From positions 1 to 44,841 of the forward strand of contig PNLN01000175.1 in the NCBI GenBank assembly GCA_013823055.1: a stretch of DNA of 44,841 bases, read 5' to 3'. Shown piece after piece: positions 24,989 through 34,790 of this stretch; position 1 is the stretch's first letter; the number at the start of each line of letters is the position of its first letter. The notes under the pieces are model-generated. The model saw only the letters and a program-made list of their open reading frames with translations, searched no databases and was not told the DNA's origin. Source of the DNA: Cyanobacteria bacterium DS2.3.42 (lineage in GTDB: Bacteria; Cyanobacteriota; Vampirovibrionia; Obscuribacterales; Obscuribacteraceae). A program made the translations under genes and the position numbers.

Positions 24989-27900
24989 TCAGACAGAACG
25001 CCGTGTGGGTGCAGGCGCCTGAGTGGACCCAAATTTTGTTTTCAAACCTTCGAAGAAGAGGTAGAAAATCGGAGTTATATACAAGGTGACAAGTTGAGAA
25101 ACCATCAATCCGCCAAAGACCGCCAGCCCGAGTGGTTGCCTTGCCTCGCCTCCGGCCCCCCAGCCCAGTGCCAGGGGGATGCTGCTCATAATCGCCGCCA
25201 TCGTAGTCATCATGATCGGGCGAAACCTCACAATACAGGCTTCGTAAATCGCCTCACGAGCAGGCTTGCCGTGATTACGCTGCGCATCGAGCGCAAAGTC
25301 CACCATCATGATGGCATTTTTCTTGACGATACCTATTAATAGAATCAGCCCGAGAAAGGCGTAAATGTTGAGATCGATGTGGCAGACATAAAGAGTGATC
25401 AAAGCTCCCAGTCCGGCAGGCGGTAACCCCGCCAGAATAGTAATTGGGTGCAGGAAGCTCTCGTACAAAATACCGAGAACAATATAAATGACAATCACCG
25501 ACAAGATGAGCATCGACCACATGCCCTTGAGAGACGACTGGAAGGCTTCTGCGCTGCCCTGGAAGCGATAGTTGACGCCATCGGGAAGCACTTGCTTTGC
25601 CGTTGTTTCAACGGTCTTTACGGCGTCTCCCAGTGACGCACCTGGTTTTAAATTAAAGGAAACAGTGGCGGCCGGCATTTGCCCGACATGATTGACCAAA
25701 AGCGGCCCGACCGAAGGCACCATTTTTGCTACCGCGCTCAATGGCACCAATTCACCGGTCTTCGATCGCACATATAAAAGCGGCAATGAGTTTGGTTGTA
25801 AGCGATACTCCGGTTCTAATTCAACAATGACTCTATATTGATTGCTGGGGGCATAAATCGTCGAGACCATCCGATTGCCGTATGCACTGGAAAGCGCGTC
25901 TTCTACCTGCTCAGCAGAGAGCCCCAGTGTAGCGGCTTTATCTCTGTCCATTCGAACATCAATCTGCGGACTATTGATTTGCAAATCAGTTGTCACATCT
26001 TGAAAGTCCGGCAAATCTTTCAGGCGTTTCTCCAGATCAAAAGTACTCTTGTATAACTGTTCTGTATTTGAGCTCTGTAGAGATACTTGATAAAGGCTTT
26101 TAGTCAGTTGACCGCCGATCCTTATGGACGGTGGATTTTGCAAGAAGATTTTGATACCTGGCACTTTAGAAAATTGCTCTCTCAGGTCTTTGATAATTTC
26201 ATCTGCCGATTGTTTTCTTTGTGCTCTCGGCTTTAAGTGCATAAAAATACGCCCGGTGTTGCCGGCCACATTGGGACCGCCGGCGCCGACAGACGACATA
26301 ATGTCCTGAACATTGGGATTGTTCATCGCTATTTCGGCGAGTTCTTTTTGATGTTTTACCATGTCATCAAACGAGATTCCCTGCACGCTTTCAGTCAATC
26401 CGAAAATCTGATCGATGTCTTCAGAAGGCATGAAACCTTTGGGAATTCTGACGAAGAGAATCGCAGTCATGGCTGTCATCACAAGGAATGCAGTAAAAGT
26501 CAGGCGCGGATGGTTCATGACCACCTGCAAACTCTTATCGTAAAAACGCGTCCACATGTCAAAAATCGACTCGGTGAATTTAAGCAGCGCCGATTGCTGC
26601 ATCGTCGAGTGAGCGCTTAAGAATCGGCTGCACAAAAGTGGCGTAAGGCTGAGTGAAACAATTCCGGACAGAAGAATGGCACAGCTGATGGTGACGGCAA
26701 ATTCATTGAACAAGCGACCAACAATGCCACCCATAAAAAGAATTGGAATGAAAACTGCCACAAGAGAAATTGTCATAGAAACAATCGTGAACACGATTTC
26801 GCGCGAGCCGATGAGCGCTGCATTCATTCTTGATTCTCCGGCCTCCTGGTGCCGGACGATGTTTTCCAAAACCACAATTGCATCATCAACGACAAATCCG
26901 ACAGAAAGCGTCAATGCCATGAGGGACAAGTTATTGATACTGAAACCTAGAAGACTCATGGCACCACATGTGCCGACAAGCGAAAAAGGCAGAGCGAGAC
27001 TCGGGATCAAAGTTGCAGAAACATTGCGTAGGAATAGAAAAATGACGATCACGACCAGCACAACGGAGAGCGCCAGAGTCAACTCTACATCGCGCACAGA
27101 CTCTCTGATACTTTGCGATCGATCGTAGAGAGTACCGATTGAAACAGATGCAGGAATTTGCGCGCGCAACGAAGGCATTACTCTGTTGATGGCATCGACT
27201 ATCTCTACTGTGTTGCTGCCGGGCTGTCTTTGCACGCCAAGCACAATTGCGCGTGTCTTATTAAACCAACTTGCCGTCTTATCGTTTTCCACACTATCGA
27301 GTGCTTTGCCGACTTCTTTCAGACGCACGGGCGATCCATCTCGATAAGCAACAATCAACGGTTCGTACTGTGCGGCAGTCAACAATTGTCCGTTGGGTTG
27401 GACCATATAAGATTGAAACTGCCCGTAAAGCGCACCCGATGGCAAATTAACATTGCCCTGTCTGATTGCGTTGGTAACCTCATCAATGCCGATGCCGCGG
27501 GTGGCAAGCGCATTGGGATTGACCTGGGCGCGAACGGCAAACTTTTGCGGTGCCAGAACCTGAACCTGAGCAACACCGGTGATCATCGAGAGTCTCTGCG
27601 CGATTATGGTCTCGGCATATTCATCCACCTGAAAAAGCGGCAGGGTCGGAGAACTAACAGCAAGATAAAGTATCGGCTGATCGGCCGGGTTTACCTTTTT
27701 GGCAGTAGGCGGCGTCGGCATACCAGGCGGCAATTGAGACGAGGCAGCGGCGATTGCCGCCTGAACGTCTTGGGCAGCCGCGTCGATATCGCGATTAAGA
27801 TTGAATTGCAAGGTCACATTGGTCAGACCGATGGCGCTTGTTGAATTCATCGCCTCCAATCCGGCAATAGTGGAAAACTGCCGCTCCAGTGGCGTCGCGA

Positions 27901-28087
27901 CGGCAGACGCCATCGTGTCGGGATTGGCTCCAGGCAATTGAGCGCTTACTTGCAAGGTCGGAAAGTCAACGTTGGGCAAATTGTTGACGGGTAAAGTTGA
28001 ATAGCCAAGCAAACCGAATACGAATATTGCCACCATGACCAGAGTGGTCATTACTGAGCGGCGAATGAAAAGATCGGTCAGACTCAT
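24989..28087 (-). CDS. RND efflux transporter, HAE-1/AcrB-like permease
   Basis: 1032 aa; N-term SLTDLFIRRSVMTTLVMVAIFVFGLLGYSTLPVNNLPNVDFPTLQVSAQLPGANPDTMASAVATPLE; NLSLMALTLSVGFVVDDAIVVLENI; GIVKKNAIMMVDFAL. Confidence 0.96.
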   Translation of the reverse strand: MSLTDLFIRRSVMTTLVMVAIFVFGLLGYSTLPVNNLPNVDFPTLQVSAQLPGANPDTMASAVATPLERQFSTIAGLEAMNSTSAIGLTNVTLQFNLNRDIDAAAQDVQAAIAAASSQLPPGMPTPPTAKKVNPADQPILYLAVSSPTLPLFQVDEYAETIIAQRLSMITGVAQVQVLAPQKFAVRAQVNPNALATRGIGIDEVTNAIRQGNVNLPSGALYGQFQSYMVQPNGQLLTAAQYEPLIVAYRDGSPVRLKEVGKALDSVENDKTASWFNKTRAIVLGVQRQPGSNTVEIVDAINRVMPSLRAQIPASVSIGTLYDRSQSIRESVRDVELTLALSVVLVVIVIFLFLRNVSATLIPSLALPFSLVGTCGAMSLLGFSINNLSLMALTLSVGFVVDDAIVVLENIVRHQEAGESRMNAALIGSREIVFTIVSMTISLVAVFIPILFMGGIVGRLFNEFAVTISCAILLSGIVSLSLTPLLCSRFLSAHSTMQQSALLKFTESIFDMWTRFYDKSLQVVMNHPRLTFTAFLVMTAMTAILFVRIPKGFMPSEDIDQIFGLTESVQGISFDDMVKHQKELAEIAMNNPNVQDIMSSVGAGGPNVAGNTGRIFMHLKPRAQRKQSADEIIKDLREQFSKVPGIKIFLQNPPSIRIGGQLTKSLYQVSLQSSNTEQLYKSTFDLEKRLKDLPDFQDVTTDLQINSPQIDVRMDRDKAATLGLSAEQVEDALSSAYGNRMVSTIYAPSNQYRVIVELEPEYRLQPNSLPLLYVRSKTGELVPLSAVAKMVPSVGPLLVNHVGQMPAATVSFNLKPGASLGDAVKTVETTAKQVLPDGVNYRFQGSAEAFQSSLKGMWSMLILSVIVIYIVLGILYESFLHPITILAGLPPAGLGALITLYVCHIDLNIYAFLGLILLIGIVKKNAIMMVDFALDAQRNHGKPAREAIYEACIVRFRPIMMTTMAAIMSSIPLALGWGAGGEARQPLGLAVFGGLMVSQLVTLYITPIFYLFFEGLKTKFGSTQAPAPTRRSV

Positions 28088-28109
28088 TGTCTAGGGCTCA
28101 TGTCCATAC

Positions 28110-29471
28110 TTACGGCTTGCTCCCGGTATTGACAGCCGGCTGAATTTCTACAGGCGCATCCGGCAACAATTGCATGTGTCCATCAACAACGACCTGATCG
28201 CCAGGTTTGATATCACCTTCAATCACTGCAGTGTCGAGGGCTCTGTACTTGGTTTTCACAATTACAAGCTTTGCCTTATTGTCCGCGCCGACAACATACA
28301 CATATTGTCCGAGTTGCCCAACTTGCACTGCCTGTGCCGGTACGACCAGGGCATTGTATATGGTGTCAAGATTAAGGACCGCAGTCACGTAAGTCCCCGG
28401 CCAAAGAATTTCATTTTCGTTGGCAAAGGTGGCCTTCAAAAGAATGGTGCCTGTGTTTCGCTGTACACTGTTGTCGATGAAAGTGAGCTGACCGGTGATT
28501 TTTCCGAGACTCTCAGCCAATCCCTCGACACCCACCGTTAGCGGATGCAACTTTTGCAATTCTTGAATGCGCGGCAACTCATGCTCGGGCACGGAAAAAT
28601 TGACATAAACAGGCTTCACTTTGTTGATCACGACCAGGCTCGAAGTATCGCCAGCCTTCACCATCTGCCCTCTGTGCACAAGCAGCGCGCCCGTCTTACC
28701 GTCCATTGGCGCGGTTATGCTGCAATAGCTGCGTTGAAGTCTGGCATTCAATAAATCCGATTCGGCCGCTTTGAGAGCCGCTTGAGCAGCTTCCAATTGA
28801 GCCTGATCCGATTGAATCACAGACTTTCCATTTTCCATGGCAGCCGAGTCCGCTTTCACGGTTGCAGAAAGTGAAGCAACATTGGTGCCGTAGCGATTTT
28901 CTTGTTCGACCGAGACGGCGCCCTCTTTCACCAGTTCCTGATAACGCGCATGGTCCCGCCTGGCATTGGCTTCCTCGGCCATATCCTTTTCGCGATTTGC
29001 CGTCAATCTGACCAATTCAGAGCGATCTTTGGCTATTAGCGAACGGCATTTTGAGACATCAGCTTTGGCTTGGGCAACCTTCGCGCTCGATTGTCTGATT
29101 GCCTCATCAAACGGGCGCGGATCGATCGTAAAAAGCCGTTGCCCGGTCGTTACTCGATCGCCTTCGGCAAAGAGCACATCGACAAGCTCGCCGTCCACAC
29201 GCGAACGCACCGCGACAGTAGACAAAGGTTCTACATGACCGACCGCCTTAAGCTCCTTCGGCACGTTCATTCGCTCCACTCTGGCGACGCGCACGACTGC
29301 AGCCTTTTTAGCCTCCAATGGTTTTTTCTCGCGATCGCCGCTAAAGAGCGCAAAGGCAGCTAAGGCTCCCAGCAAAATCAAAACAATGATTACAGAGACG
29401 ACACGATTATTTGGCTGTCCGTGAGCGACAGAACTGCTGGTTTCAGAAGTCTGTGTGTCGCGCGTCAGCAT
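28110..29471 (-). CDS. RND efflux periplasmic adaptor (membrane fusion protein, HlyD family)
   Basis: GHVEPLSTVAVRSRVDGELVDVLFAEGDRVTTGQRLFTIDPRPF; long coiled-coil; GQLGQYVYVVGADNKAK. Confidence 0.95.
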   Translation of the reverse strand: MLTRDTQTSETSSSVAHGQPNNRVVSVIIVLILLGALAAFALFSGDREKKPLEAKKAAVVRVARVERMNVPKELKAVGHVEPLSTVAVRSRVDGELVDVLFAEGDRVTTGQRLFTIDPRPFDEAIRQSSAKVAQAKADVSKCRSLIAKDRSELVRLTANREKDMAEEANARRDHARYQELVKEGAVSVEQENRYGTNVASLSATVKADSAAMENGKSVIQSDQAQLEAAQAALKAAESDLLNARLQRSYCSITAPMDGKTGALLVHRGQMVKAGDTSSLVVINKVKPVYVNFSVPEHELPRIQELQKLHPLTVGVEGLAESLGKITGQLTFIDNSVQRNTGTILLKATFANENEILWPGTYVTAVLNLDTIYNALVVPAQAVQVGQLGQYVYVVGADNKAKLVIVKTKYRALDTAVIEGDIKPGDQVVVDGHMQLLPDAPVEIQPAVNTGSKP

Positions 29472-29472
29472 T

Positions 29473-29934
29473 TTACTTGCGCTCCTCAGCCAGAGCTTCC
29501 TTGAGAATTCTCAAGCCGTTTTGGATTTGCATTACTTGGTCGTCAGGCAAACGCATGAGCACTCTTGTCAGTTCGGCAATCGCGACTTGCTCAACGACTC
29601 TGTATTCATCTTGACCCTTTTGCGTCAGTGAAAGTTGCAGGCAACGGCGCTCCTTTGGATCTTCGCTGCGAGTGACCAGACCTTTTTTCACCAACCGATC
29701 GACAATGCTGGAAGTAGTGGCATTGCTGACGGCTAGGTATTCGGAGACAGTAGTAAGTGTGCTTGCCGGGTTGCGTCTTATAAATGAAAGCGCTCGAATT
29801 TGCGGAACTGAAGCTTTATCGCCAAGCTCGCGCCTGATGCCGCGCCTGAGGTAGTGCATTACTACAGGAATCGATTCGAGGATTTCCCGCGAGCAGTTAG
29901 TGGAAGTAGGCTCTGTGGCAACCATTACCGTCAC
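29473..29934 (-). CDS. MarR-family transcriptional regulator
   Basis: PQIRALSFIRRNPASTLTTVSEYLAVSNATTSSIVDRLVKKGLVTRSEDPKERRCLQLSLTQKG winged-helix signature. Confidence 0.93.
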   Translation of the reverse strand: MTVMVATEPTSTNCSREILESIPVVMHYLRRGIRRELGDKASVPQIRALSFIRRNPASTLTTVSEYLAVSNATTSSIVDRLVKKGLVTRSEDPKERRCLQLSLTQKGQDEYRVVEQVAIAELTRVLMRLPDDQVMQIQNGLRILKEALAEERK

Positions 29935-29951
29935 TCCAGCATGTCAATATA

Positions 29952-29957
29952 ATTATA
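29952..29957 (-). promoter_or_regulatory. Candidate -10 (TATAAT) of the marR-MFP-RND operon
   Basis: Perfect TATAAT on minus strand, 17 nt upstream of the marR start; the palindrome lies in the spacer/-35 region. Confidence 0.55.
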
Positions 29958-29961
29958 GACT

Positions 29962-29984
29962 AATAGTTAGCGCATCTAACTATT
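29962..29984. promoter_or_regulatory. Candidate MarR operator: AATAGTTAG-CGCAT-CTAACTATT
   Basis: Perfect 9-bp inverted repeat, 5-bp spacer, just upstream of marR and overlapping its predicted promoter. Confidence 0.75.
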
Positions 29985-29993
29985 TATTTCAAA

Positions 29994-31349
29994 TTAGAGC
30001 GCCCGCTTAGTTTCCGGACTCAGCTTGAGCTCCGGCAAAGGTTCAATTTGCTCCCTGGACGCGCCGGCAGAATCATCGAATGAGTCTCTCACGTCATCAA
30101 TCCGAACAGGCGGTAAAGACATGCGGACCTGCACTGTGAAATAAACAGCCGCAAGAATTGAAGAAAACAGAGCAAGCACGAGCATTCCTTGAATGTGGCC
30201 TACTTTGGTAAAAACCTGCCCGATCATCAATGGAAAGGTAATTCCTGCAAAGGCTCCTGCGGTTATGACCAGAGAGGTTATAGAAGCACTGTGCTGCTTG
30301 TAGCGCTCTGAAGCACTGGCTATGAGAGTCGGAAAAATCGGTCCAAAACCCAGTCCGAGCAAGAAGACAACCAGAATCAAAGGGTCACCCACACTGGTTA
30401 GCAAGACAAGGCTTAAGATTCCCGAAACGATCAAAGCCATAGCGCAAAGGGCAATGCGTGCGGCAGGAAAGTATTTAAATAGATGAACAGAAACCATGCG
30501 TCCGGTCGTCAATCCACCCCAGAGAGCAGTCATGCTCCAGCCGGCTAAATCTTTGGATAATGCGCAGGTCATATTCAGGTAAGTGAACAGCCAGGTTGCC
30601 ATTGCGACTTCGATGCCCACATACAGAAAAACTGCCGCAGTGTACAAAAGTACAGGCGCCTGCAGAGGGCGAAAACTGTCAGCGGATGGGTCAGGTTTGG
30701 GCACTCTGACGTCCAGCCTTTTGGTGGCAAAGGCGGTCATAAACACGGCCAGCGCATAAAGCGCGCCAAAGAAATAGACTGCATGATAAGACCAGGGCGA
30801 GTTAAGCCCCAACAAAGCGACCACAGGTCCAAGCAATGCACCGACGCCGAAAAATACGTTGAGCTTGCCTACAGCGGCGGCGCTGGGTCCGGTAGCCAAA
30901 CGCAAGATGCAGATGGTCCCGGTTATACCATTGAGACCTGCTCCAACACCCAGTGCTGCAGCGCCTAAAGATAGAACAAGGATTTGGCTGCCGAAAGCCA
31001 ATATCGCCAAACCAATACAGAACAACAGAGCAGCTGTAAGCAGGCATTTTCGCCCACCGAATTTTTCCACGAGCTGGCGACCAATTGCCAGCGGAACCAG
31101 AGAACCGGCGCTGTATACGCTAATTAGCGATCCTGCCTCGACCAGTTGCATTTTTTGCGCAGCGGCAATAGATGGAATCATAGGACCAAACCAGCCCGCG
31201 TTCAGCCCAGCCAGGCATGTCATCGAGCCGGAAAGCATTAAAATGCGCACTGTCAGGCGTTCATTGTCTAAAGACGTCTCGTTCAAACTGGATCGCGCCC
31301 GCATCAAAGTTTCCAACTGAAGATTTTTGCACAGAGGCTGAAAGTGCAA
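29994..31349 (-). CDS. MFS transporter (start may be 31304)
   Basis: About 12 hydrophobic segments; MLSGSMTCLAGLNAGWFGPMIPSIA, GFGPIFPTLIASASERYK. Confidence 0.88.
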   Translation of the reverse strand: MHFQPLCKNLQLETLMRARSSLNETSLDNERLTVRILMLSGSMTCLAGLNAGWFGPMIPSIAAAQKMQLVEAGSLISVYSAGSLVPLAIGRQLVEKFGGRKCLLTAALLFCIGLAILAFGSQILVLSLGAAALGVGAGLNGITGTICILRLATGPSAAAVGKLNVFFGVGALLGPVVALLGLNSPWSYHAVYFFGALYALAVFMTAFATKRLDVRVPKPDPSADSFRPLQAPVLLYTAAVFLYVGIEVAMATWLFTYLNMTCALSKDLAGWSMTALWGGLTTGRMVSVHLFKYFPAARIALCAMALIVSGILSLVLLTSVGDPLILVVFLLGLGFGPIFPTLIASASERYKQHSASITSLVITAGAFAGITFPLMIGQVFTKVGHIQGMLVLALFSSILAAVYFTVQVRMSLPPVRIDDVRDSFDDSAGASREQIEPLPELKLSPETKRAL

Positions 31350-31431
31350 GAGAAAAAATCCGCAATCAGTCGCAATTCAACACATAGCGATGCTACTGGA
31401 CTGTCGGTCTGAATCAAAATTGGACTGGCAG

Positions 31432-33582
31432 CTAACTAATATTGCTCGCTTTGTCTTGTTTTCCGCGGCGCGGAATGCCGGTGTTGATCGGCACGACAAA
31501 GCGCATAAGAGTACCTTCTTCTCGCGAACTCTGGCAGAACATCGTGCCCCCATGCCCTTCGGCAATCTGGCGGCAAAGATAGAGTCCCAGACCGGCACCG
31601 GCACCAAAACGCTTGCCCTGCCAGAGGCGATGGAAGAGTTGTTCCATATCTTCTGTGCTGATCGGCTCTCCACCATTGTGTACTTCCAGAATCGCCTGCT
31701 TATCACTCAGTTGCAATTGAATCTTCACTTGAGTGTGCTCTGGCGCAGAACCGATCGCGTTGCCGAGAAGGTTGATTAGCAGAGTCTTCAGAGCCATTCT
31801 GTCAGCAGTCAAAATCAGCTTTTTAGGAGCCTCCAACTCCAGATGAATATGCTTTGCTTGCATTGTCGGACCAGCATCCTTGACGCAATCGTTGAGAATG
31901 CCGACAAGGTCAAAGTGTTCAAAAATAAACTGATCTTTTCCTGATTCGTATCGCAAGACCTGCAAAAGGTTTTTTACCATCAGCAAAAGATTTTCATGGC
32001 TGCGATGGAGGCACTGGATGAATTCGGTCTGTTTATGATCGAGCGGCCCGACATACCCTTGAAGAAGAGCATCCAGTGCGCGTATAGCACCAATCACAGG
32101 TACCTTTAAATCATGCGCCAGAGAGGCCATGAAGTCTTCTCGCTGCGACTGCAAGCGCATTGTTTCGGAAATATCTTCAAAGTGACACAAAACGCCAATC
32201 ACATTGCCGACCGCATCGTGCATTGGCATCTTGCTGGTGCTCAGCCAGACGACATCTCCGTTTTCCTTGGTCAGTTGCTCGATGATATTGAATTGCGGCT
32301 TATTCTCTTCCATTACCTTGCGATCGCAAAGTTGGTAAAAGTCTGTTTGCTCTGCTGTCCAGGGCAAATCAAAATCGGTCTTACCGATTATCTGATCGGC
32401 ACTAGGGTATCCGGCAATTTGAGCAAAATTCTTGTTGCAACCCAGAAAAACGCAATTTCTGTCTTTCCAAAAAATCGATGCTGGAATAGTATCCATGACG
32501 AATTGCAAACGCTCATGAGCCTGCTTTTGTTCGTCGATGTCGGTGGCGCTGCCAAACCATATTCGGATCTTGCCATCGCGATCCCGCACTGGCACTCCCT
32601 GCACTAAAAACCAGCGATACTCACGAGTCCTGAGATCAAGCAAACGATGTTCATTCTCATACAACTCACCAGTTTCTAAGCATTTTGTGAAACGACTTGT
32701 GGCACGCTCGAAATCGTCAGGGTGCAAAGCCTGCTGCCACCCATCCCCGTAAGCATCCGAGTGCTTCAGGCCGGTGTAGTCATTCCATTTACTGTTGACG
32801 AAATTCACGTACCCATCTGGCTGTGCAGTCCAGACAATTAGCGGCAAAGACTCCGCCAGGCTGCGTGACCACTCGGAAAAGTAGTCGGTATCGTCAGTGG
32901 TGCCATCATCATTTTTAGTTGGCTTCCTTTGACGAGGTCCGACAACTTTGAGTGAGACCGGCTCAGCAGAAGACATTTCCTGCAACGCAAGCTCATACAA
33001 TTCCGCTAACTCGTCCATCGAATCTTTGGTGAATGAATCGTTGTCGGTCAACTTCGACGCCAACATCGTTGACAAAACCCGAAAATAGGGTGCAACATCC
33101 GACGCCAATTGCACGGTCGTCTCAAAAGCGACCACTAATTGCGACTCTTCGGTGGCACGCACTGTGGCTACCACCTTGGCGCCGCATTCTGCAGTAGCTT
33201 GAGTCTCTTCAACACTGCCTGACAAAGCGTTGAGGTCGCCTGAATCTGCAGGTGGAATCTCATCTAGCTTGTCATGCTCACTGCCATGGCTTTCAAGATA
33301 CATGACCGTCCCTTTACGGGCAGCAGGCGCCTTGGGACGGTCGGAAGCATTGCGGATTTCGGTCTGCGTCACCACAGCCTTTTCTGAACTGTCGGTAACT
33401 TTAGTACAGGGAAGAAAGAATAGACGTGCAGACTTAAGTACAGGTTTTCCGCTCACCAAAAAGTCTCGCACTAAGAGCTTCGAAAGTTCATCAGCACGTG
33501 CATCAATGTCCGACTCGCGGCATTTGTACTTACGCAATACCGAGACTACATCGGCCAGATCATTGAATCGCAACAGATTCAT
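31432..33582 (-). CDS. PAS-domain sensor histidine kinase, orphan
   Basis: Two PAS regions (SLPLIVWTAQPDGYVNFVNSKWNDYTGL; VMDTIPASIFWKDRNCVFLGCNKNFAQIAGY), HisKA SLAHDLKVPV, HATPase LLINLLGNAIGSA, GAGAGLGLYLCRQIAEGHGG; unassigned N-terminal ~240 aa. Confidence 0.93.
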   Translation of the reverse strand: MNLLRFNDLADVVSVLRKYKCRESDIDARADELSKLLVRDFLVSGKPVLKSARLFFLPCTKVTDSSEKAVVTQTEIRNASDRPKAPAARKGTVMYLESHGSEHDKLDEIPPADSGDLNALSGSVEETQATAECGAKVVATVRATEESQLVVAFETTVQLASDVAPYFRVLSTMLASKLTDNDSFTKDSMDELAELYELALQEMSSAEPVSLKVVGPRQRKPTKNDDGTTDDTDYFSEWSRSLAESLPLIVWTAQPDGYVNFVNSKWNDYTGLKHSDAYGDGWQQALHPDDFERATSRFTKCLETGELYENEHRLLDLRTREYRWFLVQGVPVRDRDGKIRIWFGSATDIDEQKQAHERLQFVMDTIPASIFWKDRNCVFLGCNKNFAQIAGYPSADQIIGKTDFDLPWTAEQTDFYQLCDRKVMEENKPQFNIIEQLTKENGDVVWLSTSKMPMHDAVGNVIGVLCHFEDISETMRLQSQREDFMASLAHDLKVPVIGAIRALDALLQGYVGPLDHKQTEFIQCLHRSHENLLLMVKNLLQVLRYESGKDQFIFEHFDLVGILNDCVKDAGPTMQAKHIHLELEAPKKLILTADRMALKTLLINLLGNAIGSAPEHTQVKIQLQLSDKQAILEVHNGGEPISTEDMEQLFHRLWQGKRFGAGAGLGLYLCRQIAEGHGGTMFCQSSREEGTLMRFVVPINTGIPRRGKQDKASNIS

Positions 33583-33809
33583 TATCGCCCACCTTGATTC
33601 ATACTCTAATTATTCCAAACCAGAGCGGATACAAGCGTCTTTATATGAATTTTTCACTCCTGATAGGGATTACAAATCACACAAAATCACCCTTCCAGGG
33701 GAGTTATTTCCTAGAAAACCGGGAAATCTGGGTTTGAGGACTGGAAATCAAGTCAGGACAAGGATCGCTCCAAAACGCTTGCATAGACAGCGTTTTGAGG
33801 ACAGCGTCC

Positions 33810-34751
33810 CTATTCTGCTGAAAAACGCCTTTGCAGGCTGGCGGTTTCGCCCTCACTTTTGATTCCGGCTTTTCCTTGGCTTTCGGCATTGTTATTGGCC
33901 GCACTGACAAATTTTTTGAAAAGATCCCGATTGGCGGAAAAATCTCTTTCCGGGTGCCATTGAACTCCAACTACAAATCGCTCACCTTTCATCTCGATTG
34001 CTTCAACAACGCCATCGTCTGTGGTGGCAGCGACGGCCATCTCGTCGCCGGTTCTATCAACGCACTGATGATGAGAGGTCGGCACATTTAAAGAGTCAAT
34101 CCCGTAAATACTCTTGAGCTTCGTCAATTTTGCAAAACGAACCTCATGTTTGTTAAAACCCTTCTGCCAGCCTTCTTTACTGGCATGGGCGACCTTCATT
34201 TCAGGAAACTTGGTGGGAATGTCTTGTACCAGAGAACCACCGCGAGAGATATTGAGAGCCTGACAGCCTGCGCAAATTCCCAGAAACGGAAGTTTGGTTT
34301 TTTCTACAACTGTCTTAGCAAGCAAAATGTCGAAGCGCCAGCGCTCTTCATCCATGATTTCAGTCTTGGCGTCAGTCTTTTGCCCGTACAAACTCGGCGG
34401 ATAGTCGGCGCCCCCGATCATCATCACGCCATCAAGAGTCTTGAGTACGCGGTTCAAATCCTCTTCAGGCATGGGCGGCAAAAGCACAGCAATGGCGCCG
34501 GAGTTTTTCAGCGCTTGTAAGTAAAGCGCCGACAGTCCAATCAAGCGAGGCTTATCGCCATTGACATCGCAATTTACACCAATGATGGGCTTTCTAGCAC
34601 TTTCCTTTTGCGCCTCTTCAGCTCCTGCCGAAATAGACACAAAAAAGGCAAGAAAAAACAGTAATGCCGCCATTGCCGAATGTTTCACGATTGTCTCCCA
34701 AGAAAATCCTGAAATATCATATACGTCCGGCTGCAGTCTTTTCTGAGCCAA
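33810..34751 (-). CDS. Exported peptidase C26 / gamma-glutamyl-GABA hydrolase-like class I glutamine amidotransferase (GTG start at 34688 plausible)
   Basis: PFLGICAGCQALNISRGGSLVQDIP, SHHQCVD, VVGVQWHPERDF; GGAGA 7 nt upstream of GTG 34688; signal sequence MAALLFFLAFFVSISAGA. Confidence 0.9.
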   Translation of the reverse strand: MAQKRLQPDVYDISGFSWETIVKHSAMAALLFFLAFFVSISAGAEEAQKESARKPIIGVNCDVNGDKPRLIGLSALYLQALKNSGAIAVLLPPMPEEDLNRVLKTLDGVMMIGGADYPPSLYGQKTDAKTEIMDEERWRFDILLAKTVVEKTKLPFLGICAGCQALNISRGGSLVQDIPTKFPEMKVAHASKEGWQKGFNKHEVRFAKLTKLKSIYGIDSLNVPTSHHQCVDRTGDEMAVAATTDDGVVEAIEMKGERFVVGVQWHPERDFSANRDLFKKFVSAANNNAESQGKAGIKSEGETASLQRRFSAE

Positions 34752-34790
34752 GGCTAAGACGCCTCAAAACTTAGAAGTTGAAGCCCGCTC

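Noticed and set aside
27158-27844. 228-aa and other plus-strand ORFs inside the RND/MFP genes
   Set aside because: Antisense shadow ORFs of well-conserved minus-strand genes; no family motifs.
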